A DNA stretch of 64,000 nucleotides from Akkermansia muciniphila. Its GTDB lineage: Bacteria > Verrucomicrobiota > Verrucomicrobiia > Limisphaerales > BJHT01. A program made the position numbers and the translations under genes. The stretch spans positions 23,396 to 87,395 of the forward strand of contig CAMAUZ010000025.1 in NCBI GenBank assembly GCA_945861535.1. The letters run 5' to 3'. Within the stretch, counting starts at the first letter, position 1. Each line of letters begins with the position of its first letter. Of the stretch, positions 53,525 to 63,523 are shown piece after piece. The notes under the pieces were generated by a model. The model worked only from the letters and a program-made list of their open reading frames with translations. It made no database searches and was not told where the DNA came from.

Positions 53525-54334
53525 TCACACTGCGATTTTCCCCTCGAACACAAAATCCGCCGGCCCGTTCAGCCGTACGTCCGTGAACCCGCCCGCCTGC
53601 TCCGCGAAGCTCACCTCCAACCGGTCGCCGCCCTGGACCTGCACCCTCACCGGCGAGCGGAACCCATGCACCCGCGCCGCGATGAGCGCCGACGCCGTCA
53701 CGCCCGTGCCGCAGGCCAGCGTCTCGCCCTCGACTCCGCGCTCGTAAGTGCGCACGCGAATGTGATCCGGGCCCAACAACTGCGCGAAGTTCACATTCGT
53801 CCCCTTCGGCGCGAAATGCGGATGGAACCGAATCTCATGCCCCAGCTTCAGCACCATCGCCTGATCCGCGTCCGCCACGAACACGACCGCGTGCGGCACG
53901 CCCGTGTTGCACGAATGAATCGTCTCGCTCCCCGTGGACAGCGGCACCAACTCGCCCACCCGCAATTCCTTCGGCTGCGTCAGATTGATCGTCACGCGCT
54001 CGCCGAGAATCTCCGCCGCGATCACCCCCGCGACCGTCTCGAACGTCAACCGCCCCGTTGCGCCCGTGAGCCGCGCGATGTAGCGCGCAAAGCAGCGCGC
54101 GCCATTGCCGCACATCTCCGCATCGCTGCCGTCGCTGTTGTAGAACTGCCATGCCCAGTCCGCCCGTCCCGAGTCACACGGCACCAGCAGCATGATTCCG
54201 TCCGCACCGATCCCCCGATGCCGGTCACACAACCGCACCACCTGCTCGCGGCTGAGTTGAATCTGGCGCGCGCGGTTATCCAGCAGGATGAAGTCATTCC
54301 CCGCCCCGTTCATTTTCGTAAATTCCAATGTCAT
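53525..54334 (-). CDS. dapF: Diaminopimelate epimerase
   Basis: 269 residues from ATG 54334; the ORF-track start adds 45 unrelated residues. TKMNGAGNDFILLDN opens the protein. The two catalytic cysteines are in SDAEMCGNGARCFARY and TLACGTGVTASA, in the two related halves of the fold. It converts LL- to meso-diaminopimelate for lysine and peptidoglycan. No other dap genes are adjacent. The lptD gene follows the same orientation upstream, separated by repeat G. Confidence 0.97.
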   Translation of the reverse strand: MTLEFTKMNGAGNDFILLDNRARQIQLSREQVVRLCDRHRGIGADGIMLLVPCDSGRADWAWQFYNSDGSDAEMCGNGARCFARYIARLTGATGRLTFETVAGVIAAEILGERVTINLTQPKELRVGELVPLSTGSETIHSCNTGVPHAVVFVADADQAMVLKLGHEIRFHPHFAPKGTNVNFAQLLGPDHIRVRTYERGVEGETLACGTGVTASALIAARVHGFRSPVRVQVQGGDRLEVSFAEQAGGFTDVRLNGPADFVFEGKIAV

Positions 54335-54522
54335 GCGGCGGCAGCGTAGCAAACCAACGCAGCGGGCGACAAGGGGGTTGCTGCATTTCGGTCTCAATCC
54401 CGACCGCATGCGCCGCGACGATGGCACTCCCGCCACCACCGCCCCCAAACGCTTCCTCCGCGTCCGCATTCCGGGGCTGTAGTGAAAACTGGAATAGGGG
54501 GCTGTTTCTCACCGATCCGATC

Positions 54523-54632
54523 AAAACCACTAACCGGCACTAACTGGCACTAATAAGACCAGGCAGAATAAACACCGGGTGTGGCATGGACTAGTTTCGA
54601 TTAGTGCCCGTTAGCGCCGGTTAGTGGTTTTC
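54523..54632. repeat. Inverted repeat, family G copy 2
   Basis: AAAACCACTAACCGGCACTA then ACTGGCACTAAT is mirrored by ATTAGTGCCCGTTAGCGCC and GGTTAGTGGTTTTC, about 50 bp apart. Same arms as at 42972 but one fewer tandem unit. Confidence 0.9.
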
Positions 54633-54686
54633 AAGCCCCACCCCCTACGGTCCGGCCTGATAACCGGTAGTTCGGCCCGCGCCGCC

Positions 54687-56885
54687 TCAGCCACCGAAGA
54701 GCATGGTAGGATAGTCGCGGTCAGCGTTGAGCTTCATCCGCGAGACGGCCTTGAGGGAGAAGGTGAAGCCGATGGTGAAGTCCTCGCGCCCGTTGCGGTT
54801 GTCCCGGAAGCGGCAGGTCAACGCGCCGGTCCAACTGCGGAAGTCGCGATAGACGGAGTAGAAATGCTCCTCGATGGTGCCATCGCGGGCCTCGAGCTGT
54901 TGTGACATGCGGAAGCCCCAGTTTTCGTTCAGGCGGAAAAACACGCTGGAGGTGATGAGGTTGTTGTTGACCGCGTTGGTGCCGAAGCTCGGGTCGGCCA
55001 GGAAATACCGGTGGCCCAGCGACACACTCCAGAAATCATCCGGCTGAATCGTCATCCGATGATCTGCCAGCCGCCACTCGTGGCGGTTGACATCGTAGCG
55101 GGTCTCCGAGCTGAAGGTCAGCCAGGAACGCGGCTTGAAATCCAGCTCCGAGAAGAGGTCACTGAACGCGTGGTTGGTGGCGTGGGGTTGGAGCCGCCAG
55201 TCGGAGAACAGCGACCAGTTGACGACATTGTCGATCTGTCCGGCGCGCTTGGTCTGGATGCGGTTGCGCAGGCCGAGTCGCAGGACATTCTGACTGTCGA
55301 TGGAGTCGATCGAGTTATTGTCGGGAAAGTCGATGGGCGGGAGGCGGAAGTTGACCTGATCGCTGTCAAACTGGGGCAGGCGGTCGGGAGTTACATTGGG
55401 CCGCGGCACATAGACATAGTTGACCGACGGCTCGAAGATATGCCGCAGCCCATCCATTTCAAAGGTCTGGTTCTTCAGTCCCGGCCACACGCGGGAGGCT
55501 TTGAAGGAAGTCTCGACTCCGGTGTTAAAGACCGCGCGCTCCTGCTCGACGGTGGCGGCCCCGGGACCGTGGGCCTGGCCATAATGCGTGAAGCGCCCAC
55601 CCACCCGCGGCGTGACGTTCAACCAGCCAAAGAGGGTCTTGGGGAGGACCACCTGATGAAAGGTATTACCCCGCATGGCCGCATAGGATGGCATGACGTT
55701 GCCCGAGAAGCGGCGCTGAAAATAGCCAATGGACGTATCACTCTCGTAGAACAGCGGCGTCTGCCCCAACTGCATTCGCAGCGCGGAAAGCTTCACGTCT
55801 GGCAGGCGTTCCACGGTTTCAAAGAAATCCATCAGCCGCGGCTGGGCCAGCACGTTGAGACTTAGGTTCGGCCAGAGCTGGTTGATCTCGATGAAGCTGG
55901 AGGGCTGGACATTCCGGCGATACTCGCCGTCGAAGAAATCCCGCAAGAGATAGGGATCGTTCTGATAGCGGATCAAGGCCCGGGCCGTGAGGTTGGTCGT
56001 GACTGCCACCTCATGGTAGAACTTCACCTGGTGGCGATGCTCGCTGATCGGGGCGCCAAAGAAGTTCGTTCCCGCCTGGGTGTCATTGGCGTAATAATAT
56101 TTCAATTCGCCTCGACCAAGGACACCCAGATCGTACCCGAAGTCCGGTCCGCCGGCGAAGCCGCGCCGTTGCCGGTAATCGAGATGCACCGCGCCGAAGA
56201 AATTGGTGGTGGCGGCCCAGTCGAATCTGGTCAGGAGAAACGGCCCAAGTGTACTGCGATAACCCGGCACATAGGTGAAGTTACTGGGGGACCGTTCGAG
56301 CGAACGCGTGTATTTGGGCAGGTAAAACACCGGGACTTTCCCCAGATACACCGTCGCCTGTTCCGCCTCGATCCGGCTGCCGGGATAAATCCGCAGCGCG
56401 CGGGCCACCACGCGGTAGCCCGGCTCGGAGACGTCGTCGGCCGTGATCACCGCGTTCTCCGCATACTGAACCTTGTTTGTGGTATCCGCCCCCAGTTTCA
56501 GGCCGCTCACGAAAAACGGTGGCGAACCCAACCGGAACTCGCTCCCTTTCAGCGCGTGAGTCTTGAAGTTGTACTCGAGCTTCTCCCCGCGCCAGAGCAC
56601 CCCGCCATGCTTGAGCGACACACGACCCTCGGCATCCACCGCGCCCGTCTCTTGGTTCAGTTCGATCGTTCCCGCCGACAGCTCCACCAGGCCACGCTGG
56701 GGATGCTGGTACTGCACCGTGATGCCATTGGTCCCGCGCACCAGATGCCGGGTAAAATCATATTGGAGCTGCGAACGCTTCGAGTGCCCCTCGATGACCC
56801 AAGGCGAATCCTGCGTCCGCCCGGGCGATGGCAGTAACAACAGCAACAGCGCGAGCAATCGGAAAGGGTTGGGCGAGAGATTCAT
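54687..56885 (-). CDS. lptD: LPS-assembly outer-membrane protein LptD
   Basis: 732 residues from ATG 56885, with a signal peptide (LLALLLLLLPSPGRTQ). The N-terminal part is an OstA-type beta-jellyroll (TVQYQHPQRGLVELSAGTIE, YNFKTHALKGSEFRLG). The long C-terminal region is a beta-barrel with alternating strands and the hallmark YLGKVPVFYLPKYTRSLE. It then continues to FTIGFTFSLKAVSRM. LptD, with the LptE lipoprotein, inserts lipopolysaccharide into the outer leaflet. Its presence indicates an LPS-type envelope. It has fewer cysteines than proteobacterial LptD, so disulfide-based maturation is not expected. Confidence 0.9.
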   Translation of the reverse strand: MNLSPNPFRLLALLLLLLPSPGRTQDSPWVIEGHSKRSQLQYDFTRHLVRGTNGITVQYQHPQRGLVELSAGTIELNQETGAVDAEGRVSLKHGGVLWRGEKLEYNFKTHALKGSEFRLGSPPFFVSGLKLGADTTNKVQYAENAVITADDVSEPGYRVVARALRIYPGSRIEAEQATVYLGKVPVFYLPKYTRSLERSPSNFTYVPGYRSTLGPFLLTRFDWAATTNFFGAVHLDYRQRRGFAGGPDFGYDLGVLGRGELKYYYANDTQAGTNFFGAPISEHRHQVKFYHEVAVTTNLTARALIRYQNDPYLLRDFFDGEYRRNVQPSSFIEINQLWPNLSLNVLAQPRLMDFFETVERLPDVKLSALRMQLGQTPLFYESDTSIGYFQRRFSGNVMPSYAAMRGNTFHQVVLPKTLFGWLNVTPRVGGRFTHYGQAHGPGAATVEQERAVFNTGVETSFKASRVWPGLKNQTFEMDGLRHIFEPSVNYVYVPRPNVTPDRLPQFDSDQVNFRLPPIDFPDNNSIDSIDSQNVLRLGLRNRIQTKRAGQIDNVVNWSLFSDWRLQPHATNHAFSDLFSELDFKPRSWLTFSSETRYDVNRHEWRLADHRMTIQPDDFWSVSLGHRYFLADPSFGTNAVNNNLITSSVFFRLNENWGFRMSQQLEARDGTIEEHFYSVYRDFRSWTGALTCRFRDNRNGREDFTIGFTFSLKAVSRMKLNADRDYPTMLFGG

Positions 56886-57074
56886 TGAGCGGCCGGAGCT
56901 AACCAAAGCCCGCGGTTGCTGCCAAGCGGCTTTTCCGTCGGCGGGGCGGCGAATCATTCCGGATCCAAGATCGTGCGGTGAGTGAGGCGCGGGGTGCCGC
57001 CGGCAGGCTGGCGAGGCCAGCGGCGCATGGGCTTCTGCCCAGACCCCGTTTTCCGTCCTGTTACGACGACGCTT

Positions 57075-57629
57075 CACCGTGCTGCGGCGCACGGGCCGTC
57101 GCGGGTCGCCACCGGCAGGTCTGGCGGCACGCGTCATGGCGGCAGGCAGCGTTTGACCAGGCGTTCGAGCAGCGGTGTGGGCCGTTGGCGCGGGTGCTCC
57201 GACCACACTGGCTAGGTTTCGTCGCGCACCGGCCCTGGGCGCGCCCACGCCGGTGCGCGGGGTTATGACGCGGCCAGGAAGATCACGGGTCGCAAGCGGC
57301 ATCTGCTGGCGGACACTTTGGAACTGCTGCTGTGGGGCTGGGTCACCCCGGCCGACATGGCCGAGCGTGCGGGCGCGGGCGCGCGCCTGCCGCTGGCCCC
57401 CGCGCGGCGCTGGTTCGGCTGGCGGCGCACCGCAAAACCGGCACCCCTCGCCTGGAAGTGGTGCCGCGGCTCCAAGACCAGCGCGGCTTTGTTGTGCGGC
57501 TTTGTTGTGCTGGCGCACCGCTGGATCGTAGGGCGCACCTTCGGCTGGTTTATAAATACGTTGCGTCTCATTTCGGCCAATTCGACCACAGCCGATTTTC
57601 GCAATTGCTCACCGGCCCTCAGAGCGTAG
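57075..57629 (+). mobile_element. Degraded IS5-like transposase remnant
   Basis: In one frame GYDAARKITGRKRHLLADTL, then ELLLWGWVTPADMAERAGAGA, and further on AHRWIVGRTFGWFINTLRLI, match the central and C-terminal blocks of IS5/IS427-group DDE transposases ('YDaaKkvkGRKRHllvDt', 'RWvVERTfgWl'). The segment TPRLEVVPRLQDQRGFVV lies in another frame. Upstream, RQVWRHASWRQAAFDQAFEQ in a third frame resembles the N-terminal domain. A 13-bp tandem duplication (GGCTTTGTTGTGC at 57485 and 57498) explains one frameshift. No terminal inverted repeats were identified. Shown coordinates are approximate. Confidence 0.72.
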
Positions 57630-57668
57630 CCTTCGCCCGAGTTTCATTGCCGCCCCAATCCCAATTCC

Positions 57669-58418
57669 ATGCTCGCCTCCTCCGCCCGCCACCGCCGCCA
57701 CGCCTTCACTCTCATCGAGCTGCTCGTGGTGATCGCCATCATCGGCATCTTGGCCAGCATGCTGCTCCCGGCCCTGAGCCGAACCAAGCAGCGGGCCAAC
57801 CAAGCCAAGTGCCTCAGCAATCTCCGCCAGTTTGGTCTGGCCTCCCGGCTCTACTCCGATGACTTCAACGAACTCTATCCCCCGACGACCGGGACCGGCT
57901 CGCTCGGGGTAGCCGTCGTCAGTCAGTTTTGGTGGTGGGGCAAGACCGGTAATGCAACCATTTATGTCAACATGCCCGGCGACCGTCGCTACATAAATCC
58001 GTATGTCGCCAGAATTTCCGCCAGCGACGAGTTTCCCCTCGCGCAGTGCCCCTCCGACCGCAAGACGTCCGTGGGCGGAGTGGCGGTGGACTCGGGCTAC
58101 AACCGTGCCGGGTCATCCTATTCCCCCAATGCCGCCACCACACCGGTAGAGAACAATCTCACCAAGGACGCGTTCTACAATTCCGTGCGCTTCAGTGAAA
58201 TTCGCGAACCAGTGCGGATGCTCGTCAACGGCGACCACGGTATTTGGTTTCCGATCTGGTCCACGCTCTCCAGCAACCCGCCATCCGATTTATACTGGCA
58301 CACGCCATTGAACGACAACCGCTTCAATGCTGTCTTCGCCGATGGTCACGCCGAATTCGTCCGCGTTTACGTCGGTGTCCGCGCGACCAATTCCTACACG
58401 AGCAACCGGGATTTGTAA
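57669..58418 (+). CDS. Type II secretion/pilin-like protein with prepilin leader
   Basis: 249 residues. [20 protein letters not shown] is a prepilin peptidase site (cleavage after the A before F) and hydrophobic pilin helix. [20 protein letters not shown] and a C-terminal [18 protein letters not shown] are typical of the very abundant pseudopilin-like family of Verrucomicrobiota and Planctomycetota. The four-cysteine pattern is minimal. It would be an envelope-anchored pseudopilin of unknown assembly. No pilus or secretion machinery genes adjoin it. It starts 40 bp after the transposase remnant. Confidence 0.93.
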   Translation: MLASSARHRRHAFTLIELLVVIAIIGILASMLLPALSRTKQRANQAKCLSNLRQFGLASRLYSDDFNELYPPTTGTGSLGVAVVSQFWWWGKTGNATIYVNMPGDRRYINPYVARISASDEFPLAQCPSDRKTSVGGVAVDSGYNRAGSSYSPNAATTPVENNLTKDAFYNSVRFSEIREPVRMLVNGDHGIWFPIWSTLSSNPPSDLYWHTPLNDNRFNAVFADGHAEFVRVYVGVRATNSYTSNRDL

Positions 58419-58619
58419 GCGCCCGCAGTCCGGCCGTTCCCGGTCCCGTCCGGCAGGAGGCGGCATCAAAAGCGTCAGTTCCGCATGCCCCTTGGCCAGA
58501 GCGACGCCATTGGCGGGGGACCTCACCTGTCCCGCATGCCGTCGCGCCCGTCCCGGACACGACTTCGTCCCCCCAGTTTTGAAAACTCGGCCGGCGAAGG
58601 GCCGTTCCGCACCGCGCTC

Positions 58620-61600
58620 TTACGCCTGGCCGGTCGGATGGTTGGGCACCACCCGCTGCAACACGGCCTCCAGATTGCCGATGGCGTATGGTTTGGGCAC
58701 GAAACCGGCCAGGCCCTTGCCCGCGAAACGCGCGACCACATCCTGTTCGCTGTAGCCGCTGGAGAGGACCACGCACACGTCCGGGCGCAGGCGCCGCAGT
58801 TCGCGGAAAGCCTCCTCGCCGTCCATGTGCGGCATGGTCAGGTCGAGCACCACCACGGTCACCTCCGCGCCGCGTTGCTGGAACAGCGACACCGCCTCGC
58901 GGCCATCCGCAGCGGTGATGACCTCGAACCCGAGCTTTTCCAACATGTGCTGGCCGATGGCGCGGATGCTTTCCTCGTCATCAACGAGCAGCGCCAGGCC
59001 GTGCCCGCGCCAGGCGGGGCCCTTCTCGCCGACCGCCGCAGCCGGGAGAAGTTCGGCCGCCTCCGCGATGGCAGGGAGCAGGATTTTGAACGTCGTGCCG
59101 CGGTTAATCTCGCTGTAAACCTTGATCGCTCCCTTGTGGCCGCGAACGATGCCCAGAACGGCCGCCAGGCCGAGGCCGCGCCCGGTGAACTTGGTGGTGA
59201 AGAACGGGTCGAAAATCCGCGGCAGTTGGTCGCGCGGAATGCCACACCCGGAGTCGGCGACCTCGATGTAGGAATACAGCCCCTCGGCCAGCGGTGTTTG
59301 CAGCCAGGTGCTGTCCAGATACGAACGGTCACAGCGCATCACGCCGGTGGAAATGGCAATGACCCCGCTGCGGTCGCCAATGGCGTCGGAGGCGTTGATG
59401 ACGAGGTTGAGGATGATCTGCCGGACTTGCGTGACGTCGGCTTCGACGGCGGGAACCTGGGTGGCGAAGTTGAAACGCAGGACCGCCTTTTTGGAGATCG
59501 AAACCTGGAGCATCTGGAGCATCTCCTCGACGATTTCGTGAAGATTCACGCGCTGCACCACGAAGCGGCCCTTGCCCGAGTAGGCGAGCATCTGGCGGGC
59601 GAGGTCGGCGGCGCGTTGGGTGGCGCGTTCGGCCCCGAGCAGATGCTGGCGGATCGGGCTGGCGGGCGGCAGCTCCATCATGGCGAGGCTGACGTTGCCC
59701 ATGACGGCGGTGAGGAGGTTGTTGAAATCGTGGGCGATGCCGCCGGCCAAGACACCGAGACTCTCCAGTTTCTGGGTTTGCTGAATCTGGCGCTCCAAAG
59801 TGATCCGCTCCTCCTCGGCGGCGCGGATGGCCGTGATGTCGGCGGCGATGCCGTCGATGCGCAGCGGTTGGCCCGCGGCGTCCCGCACCAGTTGGGCGCT
59901 GTCACGCACCCAGCGGACCTGTCCATCAGGTCGGACCACGCGGTATTCGACGGCGAAGGATTCGCCCCGCACGAGCGCCGCCGCGACGATCTCGGCTTTC
60001 GATCGGTCTTCGGGATAAACGATTTCCAGCCAAAGCTGCGGCCGGGCAAAGAAGTCCGCCGCCGGCCGGCCGTAGATCGCGGCAGCGCCCGGGTTGAGGT
60101 AGAGGAGGCGCGAGGCGTCGGCCGTGGTTGACCAGACTGCGGCCGCCACGGTGCCGAGAATGCTGTCCAGCCGCTCGCGACTCTCCCGCGCCGCCAGTTC
60201 GGCTTCCTTGCGTTCAGTGACATCCATCACCAGCACGAAGAAGCCCAGCACCCGGCCATCTTCGGCGCGCCGAGGAATGTAGCGGCAGTCGAACCAATGA
60301 TGTTGGCCCGCAGGCGAGCGGATCTCGGACTCGTAGCGGACGAGTTCCCCGGCGAGGGCGGATTCCACCTTGCCCCGCATGGCTGCGTAAACTTCCGGGG
60401 GATGCATCTCGTCGAGCCGGCGGCCGACAATCTGGTCGCGCGGGCGGCCGAACCATTCCTCGTAGCCGGGGTTGACCAGTTCGTAACGCTGCTCGGCGTT
60501 GACGAATGAAACGTAGCCGGGCACGGAGTCGATAAAGAGTTGCAGGGTGCGGAGGATGCGGCGGCGCTCCTCCTCGGCGGCCTTGACATGCGTGATGTCC
60601 ACCATGACGCCGCGGAGCCAGCGCGGGCGGCCATTCTCCTGCACCACAGTGACGAAATCCCGCAGCCAGACCGACCGCCCATCGGCGGCGACAAAGCGGT
60701 ATTCGAAGTCATGGTTCTGGCCTTGTTCGGTGGACCGTCGGCAGAAGTCGGGCACCCAAGCCTGATCGTCGGGATGGAGTTGTCGGACCCAGAACCCAGT
60801 CTCAGTCCACTGGGCGACCGGAAACCCAAGCAACCGTTCGGCCTGTTGGCTGACGAAGGTGAATTGCAAGGTCCGGGCGTCCGCCTCCCATACGATGCCG
60901 TCGATCGAAGACACCAGCGCCTCGTGGCGCAACCGGGACTCGCGCTCGCCAGCTTCGGCGCGCCGTCGTTCGGTGATGTCGGAGACAAACCCCTCGATGC
61001 AGAGCAATTCCCCGGTATCCCCATAGACACCCTGCGCCTGGTCCCAGACCCACTTCTCCCCGCCGCCGGCGGTCCGAATTCGGTACTCGTTGCTGCACGC
61101 CTTGTGTGCGGCCAGGTTGCGCTGGCATTTATCCCACAACACCGGCGCGTCGTCGGGATGAATGAGCGCCCCCAGCGAGATGCTCCGGTTGTTGATCAAC
61201 TCGGCGGTCGAATATCCGGTCAGCGCAAGGCACCCATCGCTGACATAGGTCGTGGTCCAATCCGCGTCGTTGCGGCACCGATAGACCATTCCCGTCAGGT
61301 TCTTGAGCAAGGTGGCGTAGGCGCGTTCCCGCTCGTGCAGGGCAGCCTCGGCCTGGGCCCGCAACGTGATGTCGTGGACGATGCCGCGCAGACGCAGGTC
61401 GGTCCTGCCCGGCTCTTGGGGAAGAAACTCCGCATATTCGCGCACGACTCGCACCGTGCCGTCCGGGCGCACGATCCGGTGTTCGGTTTCGTACGGCTGC
61501 CGCCGCTGCACGGCATTGGCCATGGCCCGCCGGACCTGCTCGCGGTCGTCCGGGTGGACCAATTGGAAAAACTCGGCCGAGCTGAACGTGGGGGCGCCCG

Positions 61601-62831
61601 GTTCCAGGCCGAAAATGCGAAACACTTCCGCGGACCAGTTCATGGCGCGCGGGGCGGACAGATCATCACCGGCAATCGCCATTTCCCAGTTGCCCATTTG
61701 CGCAATGCGCTGGGCGGCGGCCAGCTTCGCCTCGCTGCCCCGCAGTTCCTCCAGTGCGGCGCGGCGCGCGGTGACATCGCGGGTGATTCCCAGCAATCCC
61801 GTGATCTGGCCGCGATCGTCCCGCAGCGGCACGGCGTGAGTTTCCAGCCAGCGCCGGGCGCCCCGCAGTCCGATGATCTCAAATTCGAGCGTCCCCGTGC
61901 CACCCGCCATCACCTGGCGATGCAGGGCGATGAACGCCGGCCGATGCTCGGGCGCAACCAGTTCGGCGACGGCCTGTCGCTCCACCTGCGCCAGCGAATC
62001 CGCTTCAATCATCCGCAGCCCGGCGGCATTCATCTCCCGCAATTCCCCCGTCGGCCCCACCACCTTGACACACTCCGGCTCGGCCTCGATGAGCGTGCGG
62101 CGGTAGCGTTCGCTGGCCCGCAGTTCGGCCTCCGCCCGGAGCCGCTCGGTAACGTCGTGCGCGAGCACCAACTCCGCCCGCCGACCGGCAAACTCGAGCG
62201 TATGCGAAGTGATTTCGACCGCGATGATGGACCCGTCCTTTTTGCAATGTCGCCAGACCCCGGCACGGTCCAGGCCATCGGTCACTTGCGCGATATTCTT
62301 CTCCAGCAAGGACACATCTTCGCGGGGCCGGATGTCCTTGATCGTCAGGCGTGAAAATTCCTCGCGGGAGTAGCCATACCGTTCCGTCGCCGCGCAATTC
62401 ACCGCCAGAAACGCCAGCGTCTCCAGATCGTACACCCACATCGGTTGGGGGTTGGCCTCGAAGAGTGTCCGATAGACTTTCTCCTGTTCGAGTTCGCGCT
62501 TCAGCTTTTCCCGCAACAACTCCTGCTGCCGCCGCAATTCCCGCCGCATCCGGGTAACCAGCACCAAGGTCATGCCCATGAACACCACCAGGATTGTTGC
62601 CAGCAGCGCGGCCTGCTCCGAGGTCAGTCCGCCCCGTGCGACCACCGGCGGCCCGGCCGGCGACGATTCCGTTCGCGCCGCCCCGGCCGCGCGGGAAACC
62701 GACGCCGCTCCGGCGAGACCGGAAACCACGGCCATGCCCGCATCGGCGCGAACCCGGAATGCGTCCATCCGCGAGCACCCCGGGGGCAGGTGTGCGGGAG
62801 TCGCCTGAGCAGTCAATGGTGAGAGTCTCAT
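58620..62831 (-). CDS. Hybrid sensor histidine kinase with seven PAS domains and a receiver domain
   Basis: 1403 residues from ATG 62831. A membrane helix (QAALLATILVVFMGMTLVLV) follows a short periplasmic N-terminus. Seven PAS/PAC units follow, e.g. FEANPQPMWVYDLETLAFLA, GMVYRCRNDADWTTTYVSDG, SIDGIVWEADARTLQFTFVS. The kinase core has the phospho-accepting His in GGIAHDFNNLLTAVMGNVSL and the ATP-lid motifs NLVINASDAI, DSGCGIPRD and GRGLGLAAVLGI. The receiver domain (ALLVDDEES, VLDLTMPHMDG with the phospho-Asp, FVPKPY) ends the protein. No separate output regulator is adjacent. Signal unknown. Confidence 0.95.
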   Translation of the reverse strand: MRLSPLTAQATPAHLPPGCSRMDAFRVRADAGMAVVSGLAGAASVSRAAGAARTESSPAGPPVVARGGLTSEQAALLATILVVFMGMTLVLVTRMRRELRRQQELLREKLKRELEQEKVYRTLFEANPQPMWVYDLETLAFLAVNCAATERYGYSREEFSRLTIKDIRPREDVSLLEKNIAQVTDGLDRAGVWRHCKKDGSIIAVEITSHTLEFAGRRAELVLAHDVTERLRAEAELRASERYRRTLIEAEPECVKVVGPTGELREMNAAGLRMIEADSLAQVERQAVAELVAPEHRPAFIALHRQVMAGGTGTLEFEIIGLRGARRWLETHAVPLRDDRGQITGLLGITRDVTARRAALEELRGSEAKLAAAQRIAQMGNWEMAIAGDDLSAPRAMNWSAEVFRIFGLEPGAPTFSSAEFFQLVHPDDREQVRRAMANAVQRRQPYETEHRIVRPDGTVRVVREYAEFLPQEPGRTDLRLRGIVHDITLRAQAEAALHERERAYATLLKNLTGMVYRCRNDADWTTTYVSDGCLALTGYSTAELINNRSISLGALIHPDDAPVLWDKCQRNLAAHKACSNEYRIRTAGGGEKWVWDQAQGVYGDTGELLCIEGFVSDITERRRAEAGERESRLRHEALVSSIDGIVWEADARTLQFTFVSQQAERLLGFPVAQWTETGFWVRQLHPDDQAWVPDFCRRSTEQGQNHDFEYRFVAADGRSVWLRDFVTVVQENGRPRWLRGVMVDITHVKAAEEERRRILRTLQLFIDSVPGYVSFVNAEQRYELVNPGYEEWFGRPRDQIVGRRLDEMHPPEVYAAMRGKVESALAGELVRYESEIRSPAGQHHWFDCRYIPRRAEDGRVLGFFVLVMDVTERKEAELAARESRERLDSILGTVAAAVWSTTADASRLLYLNPGAAAIYGRPAADFFARPQLWLEIVYPEDRSKAEIVAAALVRGESFAVEYRVVRPDGQVRWVRDSAQLVRDAAGQPLRIDGIAADITAIRAAEEERITLERQIQQTQKLESLGVLAGGIAHDFNNLLTAVMGNVSLAMMELPPASPIRQHLLGAERATQRAADLARQMLAYSGKGRFVVQRVNLHEIVEEMLQMLQVSISKKAVLRFNFATQVPAVEADVTQVRQIILNLVINASDAIGDRSGVIAISTGVMRCDRSYLDSTWLQTPLAEGLYSYIEVADSGCGIPRDQLPRIFDPFFTTKFTGRGLGLAAVLGIVRGHKGAIKVYSEINRGTTFKILLPAIAEAAELLPAAAVGEKGPAWRGHGLALLVDDEESIRAIGQHMLEKLGFEVITAADGREAVSLFQQRGAEVTVVVLDLTMPHMDGEEAFRELRRLRPDVCVVLSSGYSEQDVVARFAGKGLAGFVPKPYAIGNLEAVLQRVVPNHPTGQA

Positions 62832-63041
62832 CGCGTGAGAGTTGGAGCGTAGGAACGACCGGAGCGCGGTCCGGCGTCGCAACTTGCAAGTCGCACGCCT
62901 CCCGCCGCCGACCGCGAGCAGTAAGGCCCGAAACTTTTTCCACTCGATGAAATCATGCTTGGTTTTGAAATTCCCTGCTGGGTGCTGCCGCGCGGTTCCG
63001 CTGGAACAAACCCAACCTCCGCCCGTCTCCGAAGCGGGTGC

Positions 63042-63437
63042 CTACTTGACCCAGTAATCGATGACAAACACATCCTCGACCAGCGGCCCAACGAGCGCGA
63101 CGAACTCCTTGTGCGCCGGGTGCGGCAGGTAGATGTCGCGGTCCTTTTCCGAATGGAACGTGAGCGTGAAACAGTGGGTGCAACCCTTGTTGTGCCCCTC
63201 CGGACTGTTGTTGGTTCCCCATTCGAACCGGGCGATTTCGCGGATCTTCCCCGGCAACGCGGCAAACGCTTTGACCACGCTGTCGATCCTCTCCTGTTTG
63301 GCGTCCGCCTTGAATTTGAAGGCGACCACATGACGCAGCGCCGGCTTGTCCCGCCGCACCTCCGGGTCCGCCGCGCGCCCGTTTCCCGCCATGCCAAGGA
63401 AGAGAGCAGCCACCGCGGTAAACAGGAGAATTTTCAT
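63042..63437 (-). CDS. Exported Dabb-family (stress-responsive alpha/beta-barrel) protein
   Basis: 131 residues from ATG 63437, with a signal peptide (MKILLFTAVAALFLGMAGNGRAA). LRHVVAFKFKADAKQERIDS is the Dabb opening. FEWGTNNSPEGHNKGCTHCF, then TLTFHSEKDRDIYLPHPAHK and EDVFVIDYWVK complete the ferredoxin-like barrel with the conserved histidines. Most Dabb proteins are cytoplasmic; here the signal peptide predicts periplasmic location. ThuA/DUF1080-rich bacteria carry many such exported copies. GAGAAT at the 5' side serves as a weak Shine-Dalgarno. Function is unknown beyond the fold. Confidence 0.9.
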   Translation of the reverse strand: MKILLFTAVAALFLGMAGNGRAADPEVRRDKPALRHVVAFKFKADAKQERIDSVVKAFAALPGKIREIARFEWGTNNSPEGHNKGCTHCFTLTFHSEKDRDIYLPHPAHKEFVALVGPLVEDVFVIDYWVK

Positions 63438-63523
63438 AGTTTCTGGTGGGGCGGGACACTGCGCATCCGCCTGGCCCATGACAAGCCTGCATGCCACGAA
63501 AAACTGGTTCAGGGCGCATCTCA

